A stretch of DNA of 64,000 nt from Flaccisagitta enflata (taxonomy: Eukaryota; Chaetognatha; Sagittoidea; Aphragmophora), in contig OZ231127.1 in assembly GCA_965153355.1 (NCBI GenBank), positions 42,532,001-42,596,000 on the forward strand. Direction: 5' to 3'. Below are positions 12,417 to 24,715 of this stretch, in pieces. How positions within the stretch are numbered: the first letter of the stretch is position 1; each line of letters opens with the position of its first letter. Below the pieces are notes generated by a model. The model did no database searches. It was not told the origin of the DNA and saw only the letters and a list, made by a program, of their open reading frames with translations. The position numbers and the translations under genes are program-made.

Positions 12417-12600
12417 AGTCGTGTGCATGACAGTCGATCGTTAGGTCTGCTGGTCAGTCAGTCGGTCCGTCACACTTTTAATTTTTCTATCAATTTTATT
12501 TCATTTTCGGTCATTTAAGTCATTTTAAGTCATTTTAAGTTGTTCTAGGTCATTCTAAACGTAAGTCTCGCATGTGACTTATAGGTGTTGGCCTTGTTTA
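12417..12600 (+). mobile_element. TCGCG-hairpin element, 'TTAGAGGTGTTGGCC' tail subfamily, diverged
   Basis: It starts AGTCGTGTGCATGAC after a short AT-rich stretch, has GGTCAGTCAGTCGGTCCGTC in the core and ends CGCATGTGACTTATAGGTG then TTGGCCTTGTTT. The same core (TCACACTTTTA, repeated AAGTCATTTT) and tail occur at 59796-59969. Confidence 0.75.
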
Positions 12601-12640
12601 TTCAGTTATTGCTTAAGAAGCAAAGTATCAGATATATCCA

Positions 12641-13342
12641 TGCTATACACCGTCTTTAAATCGAATTGAGTTATGTTAAACCTTTATAAATCCTAAACTA
12701 CTTAGCAAAAAGTCTTCAAATTTTCAGAGAATGTTGATAATATACTACGGTTTTGTTATGCAAAACTTCAATTTTTGGTCATGGAAAGGTGAGCATCAGC
12801 AAATCATTGAAAAGAGTGGATTTTTATGGGCAAAATACCTTATTTCATGGGGTTTTATGAAGGAAGTTGTTAATATAAACTTACTACTTCAAAATACATT
12901 GAGCTGGAACCCTGAGACTGGTCTCCAATTAAAAAAAAAAGATCATATTTTTTAGTTTTGGCAAAATTTTTGACCATTTTTTACATTTATGAAGATTTTG
13001 ATCAATTTTCCAGAATTTGAAGTCTGCATGACAGAATTTTTTTTTTCAAATCAATCATAACCTCTTGAAATATCCAAATTTTCTCAAATTTTCTGACAGA
13101 ATCTAAATCTATGATATATTGTCTGCAATTTGAGACCTTCCCCAAGGCTATAGCTTGTTTACTTTAGAAATAGTATGCAAATATAGAAAGCTTCTTTGCG
13201 CTGCTTCAAAGGTGAATTTTATTTGATGTTTTGCCAATCCTCAACTGTCTTATACTCTAATTTGAGGTTTTGTATAACAAAACCGTAGTATGTTGCCAAC
13301 ATTCTCTGAAAATTTTAAGACTTTTTGCCAAGTAGTTAAGGA

Positions 13343-13383
<41 letters not shown>

Positions 13384-13404
13384 TTTAAAGACCGTGTACA
13401 TACA
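12641..13404. mobile_element. Long-inverted-repeat element containing (GT)n
   Basis: The left block 12641-12765 (TGCTATACACCGTCTTTAAA, ...CTACTTAGCAAAAAGTC, ...CTACGGTTTTGTTATGCA) returns inverted at 13268-13404. The right arm is split by a (GT)n run at about 13349-13382, exactly between the blocks that are contiguous on the left. The centre has TTTTTGACCATTTTT and other AT-rich sequence with no gene. Confidence 0.8.
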
Positions 13405-14044
<640 letters not shown>

Positions 14045-14139
14045 GACGGACGGACGGACGGACGGACGGACGGACGGACGGACGAACGGACAGACGGACG
14101 GACGAACGGACGGACGGACGGACGGACGGACGAACGGAC
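14045..14139. repeat. (GACG)n tetranucleotide repeat
   Basis: Units of GACG with occasional GAAC/CAGA variants, abutting the (CT)n. The same tetranucleotide is the core of the minus-oriented TCGCG-hairpin elements, so this may be a stripped remnant. Confidence 0.95.
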
Positions 14140-14582
14140 TATTTCATATGTTTCTGAGAATTTCGCATGATTTGTACTGAGAAACTGATGATCATTTGTT
14201 GTTGTTGTTGTGCTTGTTGTGGTGGTTCTTGTTTGTTTTTTTAAAAGGTCCTCTTTTTTTTCTATTAGCATTGTATATCATCTTGGCTTGTTGTTTCTAA
14301 TTAGCTTCTGATCAGCTTCTGATGCTGCTTGCTGTATAGTAGTAGTAGTATTGATATTGCTTATAGATTTGTCGTTGCTTACAAAATACAAAATTCATGA
14401 ATATGATATCCAGTTTTTTATGACGCTGCTAAAAGAAACAAAACAGTATGAATGGAGAAGCGAAACAAATATTTGTTTCGCCGTTCATAAAAACAGAAAA
14501 GAAGGGAAGACAGAAGAAAAGTAGCATGAAAAAAGATAGAGAGGAGAAAGCAGGACAAGGTGAACGGAGGGTTCCGAAGCTG
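14140..14582. other. Unassigned sequence
   Basis: TTG-rich (14196-14240) and TAG-rich (14338-14350) short runs, with AT-rich unique sequence around them. Confidence 0.4.
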
Positions 14583-14760
14583 AACAAGGCCGGATACACG
14601 GCCAATACCAGTCGCGGACGGGTGGGCAGGGGCGGAAATGCGTGTTTTCCAACTTTTCGACTCGATCACCACGGACCAACCAACCGACCAACCGACAAAC
14701 CAACCAACCGACGGATGGACGGACGGACAAAGCCTCTTATAGAGTCGCTAGTCCGCGACT
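14583..14760 (-). mobile_element. TCGCG-hairpin element, AGTCGCGGAC subfamily
   Basis: Read on the plus strand it runs from AACAAGGCCGGATACACGG through AGTCGCGGACGGGTGGG, a core of GACC/GACG units, to the hairpin AGTCGCTAGTCCGCGACT. The inner repeat AGTCGCGGAC is the exact inverse of GTCCGCGACT at the hairpin end. Confidence 0.9.
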
Positions 14761-14993
14761 AAAAATAGCGATGTGAGAATGATAAAATTGATAATTACTA
14801 AGTCAACTTTTGCGCCCAATAGATCTGTCAAAAGAATGCGTAACCCACAGATCGATTGACATTGACAAATAGACCGACGTAGCCTTTTACAAACGTGGTT
14901 TGGTGCACTTTAACAGAGAGACAGATATGTAGATTGTACGCGTCCTTGCGAGTGAATCCGGATTCCAAAAGAAATATCCTAGTTTCTTTCTTT

Positions 14994-15581
<588 letters not shown>

Positions 15582-15673
15582 TTTGCCGTTCTTCCCTCTC
15601 CAGTCGTATTCGTCTTTTTTGCCCTTTTATTTGCCTTTCAAGCGTCATTTTTGGAGTCTTGGGCTTCGTTTTT

Positions 15674-16395
15674 AGTCGCGCGCACGCGATTTTAGAACTT
15701 GTCCTGCACTGGTGTCTCAAATAAGGTTTGAGACAAGAATGATATTACTATGCGGTTTTTTGCATTTTTGCATAGTTCATGAGTATACAAACCAAGAACC
15801 ATCAAGTAGAAAATCTTTCCCAAGGAGCCTTTTGAAAAAAAATGAAAACTTCAAGATTTTCAGGAGTATGTTGCATAGATAATTCTTAAGGTTGGTTTGA
15901 CCTATTTTTTCGACAGCATAATGTTAATCCTGATAAAATTCCCTTTCATTTGATAGGTCGCACTGTATGGTTTTGATAAAAAATGAATTATTCAAATTTT
16001 AGGCTACCTTTGTAATTTTGTAACGGTGGCTTTAAAAATGAAAATTTTGTTTCTTCTGAAAAGTATATAGTGCGACGTATCAAATGAAAGGGAATTTTAT
16101 CAGGATTAACATTATGCTGTCAAAAAATAAGTCAAACCAGCCTGAAAAATATTCTATGCAAAATGAAGCTTAAAATCTTTTTTTTTACAGTTTTTTTCAA
16201 AAAGCGCCTTGGGAAAGATTTTCTTTTTGATAGTTCTTGGTTTATTTACTCATAAACTCTGCAAAAATGCAAAAAACGCATAGTAATATCATTCTTGTCT
16301 CAAACCTTATGTGAGACAGCAGTGCCTGTCGATCGGTCTGTCGGTCGGTCCGTCGGTTAGTCCGCCGGTCACGATACTGTCACCGTGGCCTGCGA
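15674..16395 (+). mobile_element. TCGCG-hairpin element split by an insertion
   Basis: The head AGTCGCGCGCACGCGATT at 15674 is followed by about 15 bp, then by the CACTG-ended element (15707-16324). After that come TCGATCGGTCTGTCGGTCGG and GTCCGTCGGTTAGTCCG, the usual core of this family. The far end is degraded and I cannot place its tail. Confidence 0.6.
15707..16324. mobile_element. 618-bp foldback with CACTG ends and CCTG duplication
   Basis: The ends are CACTGGTGTCTCAAATAAGG and, inverted, CACTGCTGTCTCACATAAGG. The arms run inward for about 250 bp, sharing TTTGAGACAAGAATGATATT and CAGCATAATGTTAATCC with scattered mismatches. CCTG lies directly outside both ends (15703-15706 and 16325-16328). 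It has no gene. It sits inside a TCGCG-hairpin element and is therefore younger. Confidence 0.88.
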
Positions 16396-16423
16396 TACGT
16401 CGCTGACGCCGCTCCCACTGTAT

Positions 16424-16460
<37 letters not shown>
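16424..16460. repeat. (GA)n microsatellite
   Basis: A short perfect run followed by CTGACAGTCAGACCGACAAA. Confidence 0.95.
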
Positions 16461-16462
<2 letters not shown>

Positions 16463-16579
16463 ACAGTCAGACCGACAAACAGAGACAGACAGACCGACTG
16501 TGGAACGGAGATATAGAGTGAGGGAGTTTTTTGAAAAAAGTTTGTGTGGGTGGTTGAAAGTTTGATTATGCACTGCTTT

Positions 16580-16582
<3 letters not shown>

Positions 16583-16675
<93 letters not shown>
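16583..16675. repeat. (GT)n microsatellite
   Basis: About 45 GT dinucleotides with one C near the end. Confidence 0.97.
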
Positions 16676-16678
<3 letters not shown>

Positions 16679-16679
16679 C

Positions 16680-17640
16680 TATACGTTTTCTTTTTTGTTT
16701 ATATTTTTTCCCATTGTTGCTGATTGAGTGATTTTTCATGTCCACTGCGTACTCTGTGTCTTGTTTAGTGGCTAGTTGTTGCATTGCGCACAGAAAATCA
16801 GATGTTGAAATTGATATCTGGGTCATTATTATCATTTTGTTTTCTTTCTTTTTCTCTTCTTTTCTTTTTTTTTTGTGAGGTGATTGAGCCACGAACTGAA
16901 TTAAGCGCAATAACAACTCATATGTATAGAAAGGGATGAACAAAGTTCTTATCTATTCAGTGCAGTTTATCTCTCGCCCGCGGTGAAATCACCAGTTTAA
17001 CGTGAGTGAGACATTCTTTTGCTGACTCTGCTGAAGCAGTTCCACTGCCAGTGGTAGTGATCTAACAAAGTTATGTGGAGTGAGGACTGAGTCTGAGGAT
17101 GTGAAGAGTAAGCAGTTTCTCCCCGATTCAGTCACTCGAAAATTACAACTTGATTTTTTTTTCTCTTTCTTTATTTTCTCTCTTTCTTTTTTTCTATCTT
17201 TCAAGCATTAACAAGAACACTGATTGCTTACATAGATTACATAGCTTACATAGCTTACATAGGTCACTATCGTATAACAAGATTAGAATTGTTCTTTATA
17301 ATCTTTTTTTTTAACTGGAAACCCTGTAATGTGTCAGGTCAAGAAGAGAATATATCACTCCTCTAGAATCATCTTCGAGAGCCCAATGAAACAAGTATTT
17401 TGACCACCCAGAGCCAGGACCGAGAAATAAAGACAAAACAATTAGAAGAGTGGCATTGATAATCTGTGATGCGATATTTTTACCACAACATCAGGCTAAT
17501 GCTTTGCTTCCACAGCATATAGATTGAGATTGTGATGTATCCTAAAATGATAAATACAGATTATAGATGCATCTTGCCATTTTGTGCAGTAACTGTACAC
17601 AGCAGGAAGAAGAGGATGTGTTTCTTAAGAACAAAAGAGG
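16680..17640. other. Unassigned sequence
   Basis: No recognisable gene. A short 9-bp tandem (CTTACATAG) lies at about 17227-17263, and polypyrimidine runs occur near 16845-16875 and 17155-17200. Confidence 0.4.
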
Positions 17641-17675
17641 CCGTTAAACGACCCTCGCAGTGAAGTTTTGGCCTC

Positions 17676-17812
17676 GATCCGACCCGTCGCGGTCATAGCC
17701 GTTGGCCCGGGTCGGCCGCGGTCATAGCCGTTTGCCCGGGTCGGCCGCGGTCAGGCCGTCGTCCCGGGTCGGCCGCGGCCCAGGGAGGCCGCGGTCACGG
17801 CCTGCGGCCTGC
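17676..17812. repeat. GC-rich minisatellite, about 30-bp units
   Basis: Repeated CCCGGGTCGGCCGCGGTCA followed by TAGCCGTT, in about four imperfect units. Its strong GC and CpG content contrasts with the AT-rich flanks. Confidence 0.85.
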
Positions 17813-17943
17813 GGCGCCTCCACTGAATCATGGCCGCGAATTCTAATCACGATTCACGATTTGCGCACTTACAACCAAACTTGGTCTTAGAGCCTGTTCA
17901 TCCTTTCTAACATCATTGGCGGTGTAAACAGTGAACTATTATT

Positions 17944-18095
17944 AGTTGCGGACACGCAACTCTATAAGAGGCTTTGTCCGTCCGTCCGTTGGTTGGTCGG
18001 TTGGTCCGTGGTGAACGAGTTGAAAAGTGGGAAAACGCGCATTTCTGCCCCTGCCCACCCGTCCGCAACTGATGGCCGTGTATCCGGCCTTGTTT
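17944..18095 (+). mobile_element. TCGCG-hairpin element, AGTTGCGGAC subfamily
   Basis: Head AGTTGCGGACACGCAACT, core GTCCGTCCGTTGGTTGG, tail GTCCGCAACTGATGGCC and GTGTATCCGGCCTTGTTT. The first ten bases of the head are the exact inverse of GTCCGCAACT in the tail. Closely similar to the copy at 57829-57978. Confidence 0.92.
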
Positions 18096-18111
18096 AATGG
18101 GACACACGACT

Positions 18112-18145
18112 GTACACTGTACAGTGTACACTGTACAGTGTACAG
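18112..18145. repeat. Palindromic 14-bp tandem (TGTACACTGTACAG)
   Basis: About 2.5 units, each itself palindromic, immediately downstream of a TCGCG-hairpin element. Confidence 0.9.
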
Positions 18146-18327
18146 CCTTCGGCGAACGTTGCCATGTCGGTCCGTCGGTCGCTTCGTTGATCGGAAATGA
18201 TATTTACTGATAGTGCGATAGGCGATTGTGAGCAATGTATAAATGAAATGCTGTTGTACTGTAGATTTGTAAGACTGCCCTCGCGCAATCGTCTGCGACT
18301 CAGCCATGTGAGTGTGACTGTGTTTTT

Positions 18328-18395
18328 AAGTGCGTACTCGCACTTCTATAAGAGGTCATGTCCGTCCGTCGGTCGGTTGGGTAACGCAAACGTTA
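18328..18395 (+). mobile_element. Diverged TCGCG-hairpin head
   Basis: AAGTGCG-TACT-CGCACTT forms the hairpin, again with paired substitutions, followed by CTATAAGAGGTCATGTCC and GTCCGTCGGTCGGTTGG. The tail is absent. Confidence 0.65.
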
Positions 18396-18469
18396 GAAAT
18401 GTGCAAGACGGCTGATTCTGACGTATTTCTTCATTCCTATCACCTCTCATGCCTTAAAACATTCAATTT

Positions 18470-18564
18470 CATTCATTCATTCATTCATTCATTCATTCAT
18501 TCATTCATTCATTCATTCATTTATTCATTCATTCATTCATTCATTCATTCATTCATTCATTCAT
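18470..18564. repeat. (ATTC)n microsatellite
   Basis: About 23 units with one ATTT variant. Confidence 0.97.
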
Positions 18565-18733
18565 CAAAAAATATGGAAAAAGGCCCTGCGAGCCCCCACT
18601 GACCAGTCACCACGCGCATCACGTCTAGTTTTCCATTTTGCTATGTAAGCTTGTATTCTGCCTCTAGATTCTCTAGATTTTCCAACCGTACTGATTGTAA
18701 TGGAACCACTCATGGCCATTGTGGTCGATTTTT

Positions 18734-19424
18734 GGGCAGCGGCCCTAAAGGGGACAAAGTCCTGTAGAACACAGGGGGACTTTCGTTCGCTCGTCCGTCC
18801 GTCCGTTCATGTGTTTGTTCATCCCCCCCTCATCAGGCCCCTCAGGCCTCAAATATGGCCTCTCAGGCCTCAAACCCAGCCTCTCAGGCCTCAAATCCGG
18901 CCTCTCAGGCCTCAAATCCAGCCTCTCAGGCCTCAAATCCAGCCTATCAGGCCTCAAATCCAGCCTATCAGGCCTCAAATCCAGCCTATCAGGCCTCAAA
19001 TCTGGCCTCTCAGGCCTCGGATCCAACCTCTCAGGCCTCAAACCTGGCCTCTCAGACCTCAAATTAGGCCTCTCAGGCCTCAAATCCAAATTCTCATGCC
19101 TCAAACCTGGCCTCTCAGGCGGGTCAGGCCTCAAATCAGCCACCTAAGCCTCAATTTTTTGCTCTCCTGCCTCAAGTCAGCCCTCTCAAGCTTCCAATTG
19201 GCATTCTCAGGCCTTACATCAGCCTTCTTAGACCTTCAGCCTTCAATCAGCCCTCTATAGCATCTCATCCACTTCAGGCAGGACAAACGAAAGTCCCCCT
19301 GTGTTCTACAGGACTTCGTCCCCTTCGGGGCCGCTGCCCTGCTACCCCTCACTCCAATTCACAATCACTCAAAGCAGGGCAACGGGTATCGCTGACCATA
19401 TATTGCCCTTGGGCGACCTGTTTA
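18734..19424 (+). mobile_element. GGCAGCGGCC foldback, 'AGTCCTGTAGAACACAGG' subfamily
   Basis: The left arm is GGGCAGCGGCCCTAAAGGG, then AGTCCTGTAGAACACAGG and GGGGGACTTTCGT. The same blocks return inverted at about 19275-19342, followed by the external block CGGGTATCGCTGACCATA. The core (18838-19150) is about fifteen 21-bp units of the GGCCTCAAATCCAGCCTCTCA type, which grow degenerate to the right. Because 21 is a multiple of three, long repeat-peptide frames appear on both strands; I do not regard them as genes. Confidence 0.85.
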
Positions 19425-19949
19425 GCTTTTTGGCCGATGTTCTGTAGGACATAGGGGAGATGTCAGTCCGTCCGTCCTTCCATCCTGTCCTTCCGTCCTT
19501 CTGTCCTTCCATCCTTCCGTCCCCCCCCTTGGCCATAGGAACCTCAAATCTGCAATCTCAGGCCTGATTTTGGCCCTCTGAGCCCTCAAATCAGCCCTTT
19601 CAGACCTCAATTTAGCCCTAAAGTGCTCAAATCAGCCCTCCAGACCTCATTTCTGCTCTCAAGACCTCAAATCAGCCCTCCAGACCTCAAATCCGCCCTC
19701 CAGGCCTCAAATCAAGGCTTCAGGCCTCAAATTTGTCTCTCAGACCTCAAGCCTCCCCCCAAGCCTCAAATCTGCTCTTTTGGACAAATTTCTGCCATCC
19801 TGACTTCAAATCAGCCTCAGGACGTCTCGAAATTCACCGCTGTGTCCTACAGGACACCGGCCCTGCTTTTACTCCACTACTTCACTTGATCACTAAAAGC
19901 AGGGCATCGGGTAACGCTGACCATGTGCGATCCTTGGGTGACTTGTTTC
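19425..19949 (+). mobile_element. GGCAGCGGCC foldback, second adjacent copy
   Basis: It begins GGCCGATGTTCTGTAGGACA, has CCAGACCTCAAATC-type core units and ends GTCCTACAGGACACCGGCCC, CAGGGCATCGGGTAACGC, TGACCATGTGCGATCC. It lies directly beside the previous copy in the same orientation, with a diverged left arm. Confidence 0.75.
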
Positions 19950-20254
19950 TTCCATTTTCTCAACATCTTATCTAGGCCACCTCTACCGAAGATGGTCGGA
20001 ATCAGAAGCAGACAGAGTCGGAGATCTATAGTGAGGGAGTGAAACATAGACAGACAGAGACAGAGAGGCTTCGAAAGACACCGAGAAAATAGATACAACG
20101 GCAAATTAGCACATAGAGGAACCCTTTTGACTTTGGGATTTGGCACCCTCCTCCTCAATCACGAAGAAAAGGCGGCCTATGATTAGGGTGGTGGCTCTGC
20201 CTCTGATAATGGGTTGGTGGCCGACGGGTCGGATCGAATTGGCAGATTCTTGAG

Positions 20255-20370
20255 ATGGCGGCAACGGCAGCGGTGGCGGCGGTGGTGGCGGCGGCAGCAG
20301 CGGCGGCGGCGGCGGCGGCGGCGGCAGCGGAGGCGGCAGCGGAGGCGGCGGCGGCAGCGGCGGCGGCTGA
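20255..20370. repeat. (CGG)n-rich trinucleotide repeat
   Basis: Imperfect GGC/GGT/AGC triplets, including an almost pure GGC run near 20295-20330. Confidence 0.93.
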
Positions 20371-20680
20371 ATGATGAATTTAATTCAAGAAAGAGATTAG
20401 CGAGGCGGGGGGTGGGGGTGTGCAGGGGGTAGAAAATGGAAAGTGGCAGTTTTGAATTGTTGTAGGGGAATTGTGTTTTTTGCCCTTTTTTGTCCAAGCT
20501 ATTACAGGATTAGCCTGTCTTAAGAAACATGTCGGACCCTGCATTGTGAATACGATATCATATATGCAAAGTACTGCGTTTGTCTGTGATTTTATCTATT
20601 TTCACAACACGCTATTTCTTTTGATTATCCGCATTAATGTAAATGTCTAGGGTTGAATCACTCTCCCCCTCTCTTTGTTT
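20371..20680. other. Unassigned sequence
   Basis: No gene or repeat family recognised. Confidence 0.4.
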
Positions 20681-21014
<334 letters not shown>

Positions 21015-21079
21015 CTTCTAGCTTCTTTTCCATTCCATCGTCTCCTTTGTCCTTGTAGTATAATCATTTTAGAGTTTTT

Positions 21080-21185
21080 TTTTTTTGCAAACATCAAACC
21101 AATGTAATACAAGCAAAGCTTGGCACATTCTCATACCTTAAGGTATGTACTTTCAGGGAAAAAAAAGTTTAACAAAATCCACCAC
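21080..21185 (-). repeat. Dispersed repeat shared with 47565-47665
   Basis: Blocks CCAATGTAATACAAGC, ATACCTTAAGGTATG and GTTTAACAAAATCCACCACC occur here and, inverted and slightly diverged, near 47565-47665. The ACCTTAAGGT centre is palindromic. Confidence 0.8.
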
Positions 21186-21290
21186 CAGGAACATTGCAAA
21201 AAAATAGCTTAAAAATTAGCTATGTAGTATGACATCGACAGCAAAGAATTAAAAGGAAAGAATGGAAAAATGTATCTTTTTTGTTTATAC

Positions 21291-21437
21291 TCGAGTGCTA
21301 CGCGACTCTCTAAGCCACTCTTTGGTCAGTGTGTGGGTCTCTTCATTTGTTAGTCTGTCTGTCCATCCGTCTGTCCTTCCCTCTGTCTGTCCGTCCGTCT
21401 GTCCGTCCATCCATCCATCCATCCGTCCATCCATCAG
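21291..21437 (+). mobile_element. Diverged TCGCG-hairpin element
   Basis: TCGAGTGCTACGCGACTCT starts the head, followed by AAGCCACTCTTTGGTCAG and (GTCC/ATCC)n. The tail is missing. Confidence 0.6.
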
Positions 21438-21452
21438 AAAGTTGTTTTAAAT

Positions 21453-22030
21453 AGAGGGAGGTGTAAAACATGGTTGGGCCTTAAAAAGTTGCTGTAACAC
21501 CAAAACTCGGCCATCAAAGTGGGTAGTGGCATGTATCCTGACAGACTAGAAACATAGTTGGACCCAAATTTACTGAAAGGGGTCGGCGCATTGCCCTTAT
21601 TGATCATCTATGCTGCACCAATGATTTCATGTGAAAAAAAAGCTTCTTTCAGCATATTTTCCATAGCCCAACTACAATACTTTTCTCTATGAAGTTGGAT
21701 TATGTGCAAAGGTCTTTCTAGGACATGATTTGTACAGAGCAATGATGTATCTGTCCCAGCCTGTTGAAATTGCAGCAACTTGCTGCAATTACATCATGAA
21801 TTTGCAGCAAATTGCCGCAATCCACCAATTTTAAGGTGAAAACGCATAGAGTTCATTTTTATCATTGAATGAGCATTCTTGTGATAATTTAGGCCCCTCA
21901 AAAAGTTTTAGGATATACAGCAACCTGCTCATAGTGCAGCACTTCACTCTCCTTCTTTTGACTTGTAAAATATGCAGCAACTTGCAGCAAATCTCTTCAG
22001 AGGCACCTTTCAAGCCAAGCGTGATGTTTT
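21453..22030. repeat. Sequence partly shared with 43990-44210
   Basis: Blocks around AAATAGAGGGAGGTGT and GGTCGGCGCATTG here correspond to the inverted ACACCTCCCTCTATTTTAAA and CAATGCGCCGACC near 44070-44200. GCAGCAACTTGC-type words recur at 21770-21990. No gene is seen. Confidence 0.5.
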
Positions 22031-22031
22031 T

Positions 22032-22400
22032 AGTCGCGTGCACGCGACTCTACACCTTGCCGTGTCGGTCGGTAGGTAGGTCGGTAGGTCAGTCCGTCTG
22101 TCCGTCACATTTTTAAAATTATGACTTTTTAAGATATTTTAAGGTAATTTAAGGTACTATAGGGTATTTCAGGGTACTTTAGGGTACTTCAGGGTACTTT
22201 AGGGTACTCAAGTTAGTCTAGGTACTTAAGGTACTTTTTGGTACTTTCAGATATTTTTGGGTACTTTTGGGTATTTTTGAGTATTTTTGGGTATTTTTGG
22301 GAATTTTTGGGAATTTTGGGGTATTTTAGGGTATTTTGGGTATTTTTGGTAAAATTTAGGTATTTTGGGTATTTTGGGTATTTTGTCAACTTTTTTTTGG
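22032..22400 (+). mobile_element. TCGCG-hairpin head running into a GGGTACTTTA minisatellite
   Basis: The head AGTCGCGTGCACGCGACT and core GTCGGTCGGTAGGTAGG lead into about 250 bp of imperfect 10-12 bp units (AGGGTACTTT, then GGGTATTTTT). The normal tail is absent here. Confidence 0.75.
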
Positions 22401-22448
22401 ACAGACGTCATAAAGTTTTTTATGGGACAGACGTTATCAAGTTTTAGC

Positions 22449-22905
22449 ATGTAGCTATTTAGTATGAAGTTGTAGTATGTAAGATGTATTATGTAGTATG
22501 AAGATGTAGTATGAAGATGTAGTATGTAGTGGTAGTTTGTATGTAGTATGTAGTATGTAAAAGTATGTAGCGTGAAGTTGGAGTATGTAGTATGTAGTTA
22601 TGAATATTGAAGTTATGTAGTATGAAATTGTAGTAGGGAGTGTGTAAGAAGTATGTAGTATGATGTATAAAGAAGTGTGTATGTAGTATTAAGTTGGTAA
22701 GTAGTATGTAGTATGTATGTAGTATGAAGTTGTAGTATGCATTACTGTTTTATGAAGTTATGAAGTATGAAGTTGTAGTATGTAGAAGAATGCATGTAGT
22801 ATGAAATTGTAGTATGTATGAAGTTTGTAGTATGAAGTATGTAGTATGTTGTATGTATGAAGTATATATGCAGTATGTATGTAGTATCTATGTAGTAACA
22901 ATTTT
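22449..22905. repeat. TATGTAG/TATGAAG minisatellite
   Basis: Imperfect units of 7-13 bp built from AGTATGTAG and AGTATGAAGTTGT. Confidence 0.93.
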
Positions 22906-24110
22906 AACATTATCAACATTTAAAAAAACTTTTTAACATTTTTAAAATTTAATGTTTTAACATTTTTAATATTTTCAATATCTTTTACATTTTTAACATT
23001 TTTAACATATTTAACTTTTTTAACATTTTTAACATTTTTAACATTTTTGACATCTTAACATTTTTAACATTTTTTAACATTTCTTAACATTTTTGACATT
23101 TTTTACATTTTTAACATTTTTAACATTCTTAACATTTTCAACTTTTTCAACATTTTAACATTTCTAAACATCATTTAACATTTTAACATTTCAACATTTT
23201 TCAACATTCTACCAATTTCTAACATTTTCAATATTTTTGATATTTTAACATTTAAACATTTGTAATATTTTCTAACAATACTTAACTTTTTATTAACACG
23301 TTTAGCATTTTTTAAGATTTGTTAACATTTTTCAACATTTTAAACATTTCTTAAGTTTTTTACATTTTTCATTTTTAACACTCTTTAATATTTTTGATTC
23401 CTAACATTTTTGATTCTTAATGTTTTAGCAGTTTTTAACATTTTTAGCATTTTTTAAACATTTTTTAATATTTTTAATGTTTTTAACATTTTTTTTTTAA
23501 TGTTTTTAACATTTTTTGACATTTCTAACATTTTTTAACATTTCTTAACATTTTTTAACATTTCTTAGTCTTTTTAAATATTTTTTAACATTTTTAAACA
23601 TTTTTAATATCTTTTAACATTTCTTGTTTGTAATATTTTCTACTATATTTGATTTTTAACATGTTTAATTTGTTATGGTTTTTAACATCTTTAAGAATTT
23701 TTCAACATTCTAAACATTTCTTACATTTTCTGACATTTTTTGGCATTTTTAACATTTTGAACCTTTTTGATTTTTAACATTTTTTACATTTCCTGACATT
23801 TTTAGCATTTTTACCATTTCCTACCTTTTTTAAACCTTTTTTAACCTTTTTTAACATTTTAATACATCTTAAAACATTTTTTAACATCTTTACTTTTTTG
23901 ATAATTTTTAAGAATTTTCAACATTTCACCTTTTTTAACCTTTTTTAAAATTTTTAATTTCTTTAAACATTTTCACACATTTTTGACATTTTTACACATT
24001 CGTTAACATTTCTCAACATTTTTTTCACATTCTTAACATTTCTTAACATCTTGAAAAATTCCTAAGATTTTCAACATTCGAAATTGTTGCTTTACATTCT
24101 ACATTTCTCT
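22906..24110. repeat. TTTTTAACA minisatellite
   Basis: About 1.2 kb of degenerate 9-11 bp units of the TTTTTAACAT type. Shorter runs occur at 24300-24490, 40400-40470 and, inverted, at 41100-41200, the last directly beside a TCGCG-hairpin head. Confidence 0.95.
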
Positions 24111-24305
24111 CTATATCTATTTATCTATCTATCTTTTTATCTATCTATAAATCTGTATCTTTTCATTCATCAATCTATCCACCTATTTATCTACCTATCT
24201 ATCAATCTATCTTTCTATCTATAAATCTATCTATCTATTTATCTGTCCATCTATCTCTATCTGTCTATCTTTCTGTCTATCGTTCTATCTGTAAATTTAT
24301 CTATT
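24111..24305. repeat. (CTAT)n-rich tract
   Basis: CTAT/CTGT tetranucleotides, recurring at 24488-24535. Confidence 0.92.
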
Positions 24306-24495
24306 TACATTCTTTGAAACTTTTAACATTTAGCCTTTTTTTTAACACTTCTAACATTTTTTTTAATATTCTAGCATTTTTCAACATTTTTTAACATTTA
24401 ATCATTCTTTAAAAATTTAAACAAATTCTCAACCTTTTCTAACATTTTTCAACATTCTTCAAGATTTTAGAATATTTAACATTTTTATCTACACA

Positions 24496-24527
<32 letters not shown>

Positions 24528-24589
24528 CATCTATCTTTGTCCTTTCCTATGTTCAAAATTTTTTTAAAAATTGGACTTATTAGGCTAAT

Positions 24590-24715
24590 CAAAGGTGCTT
24601 AGGAGTACTTTAGGGTATTTCAGGGTACTTTAGTTACCTTAGGTACTTTGATTACTTTAGTACTTTATGGAACTTTGAGGTATCTAAGGGTACTGCAGGA
24701 TACCTAAGGGTACCT
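24590..24715. repeat. GGGTACTTTA minisatellite, right flank
   Basis: Same unit as at 22140-22220, so the TATGTAG, TTTTTAACA and CTAT blocks are bracketed by related sequence. Confidence 0.85.

Noticed and set aside
18838-19150. CRISPR-like regularly spaced repeats
   Set aside because: The 21-bp units are directly contiguous with no spacers, and the genome is eukaryotic.
18700-19260. 186-codon frame with repeated PLRPQIQ units
   Set aside because: The 21-bp unit keeps several frames open on both strands, and the region is a foldback transposon core with inverted ends.
22140-22400. Telomere-like TTTAGGG words
   Set aside because: Units are 10-12 bp and degenerate (AGGGTACTTT). There is no uniform 6-7 bp telomeric run and the tract is internal.
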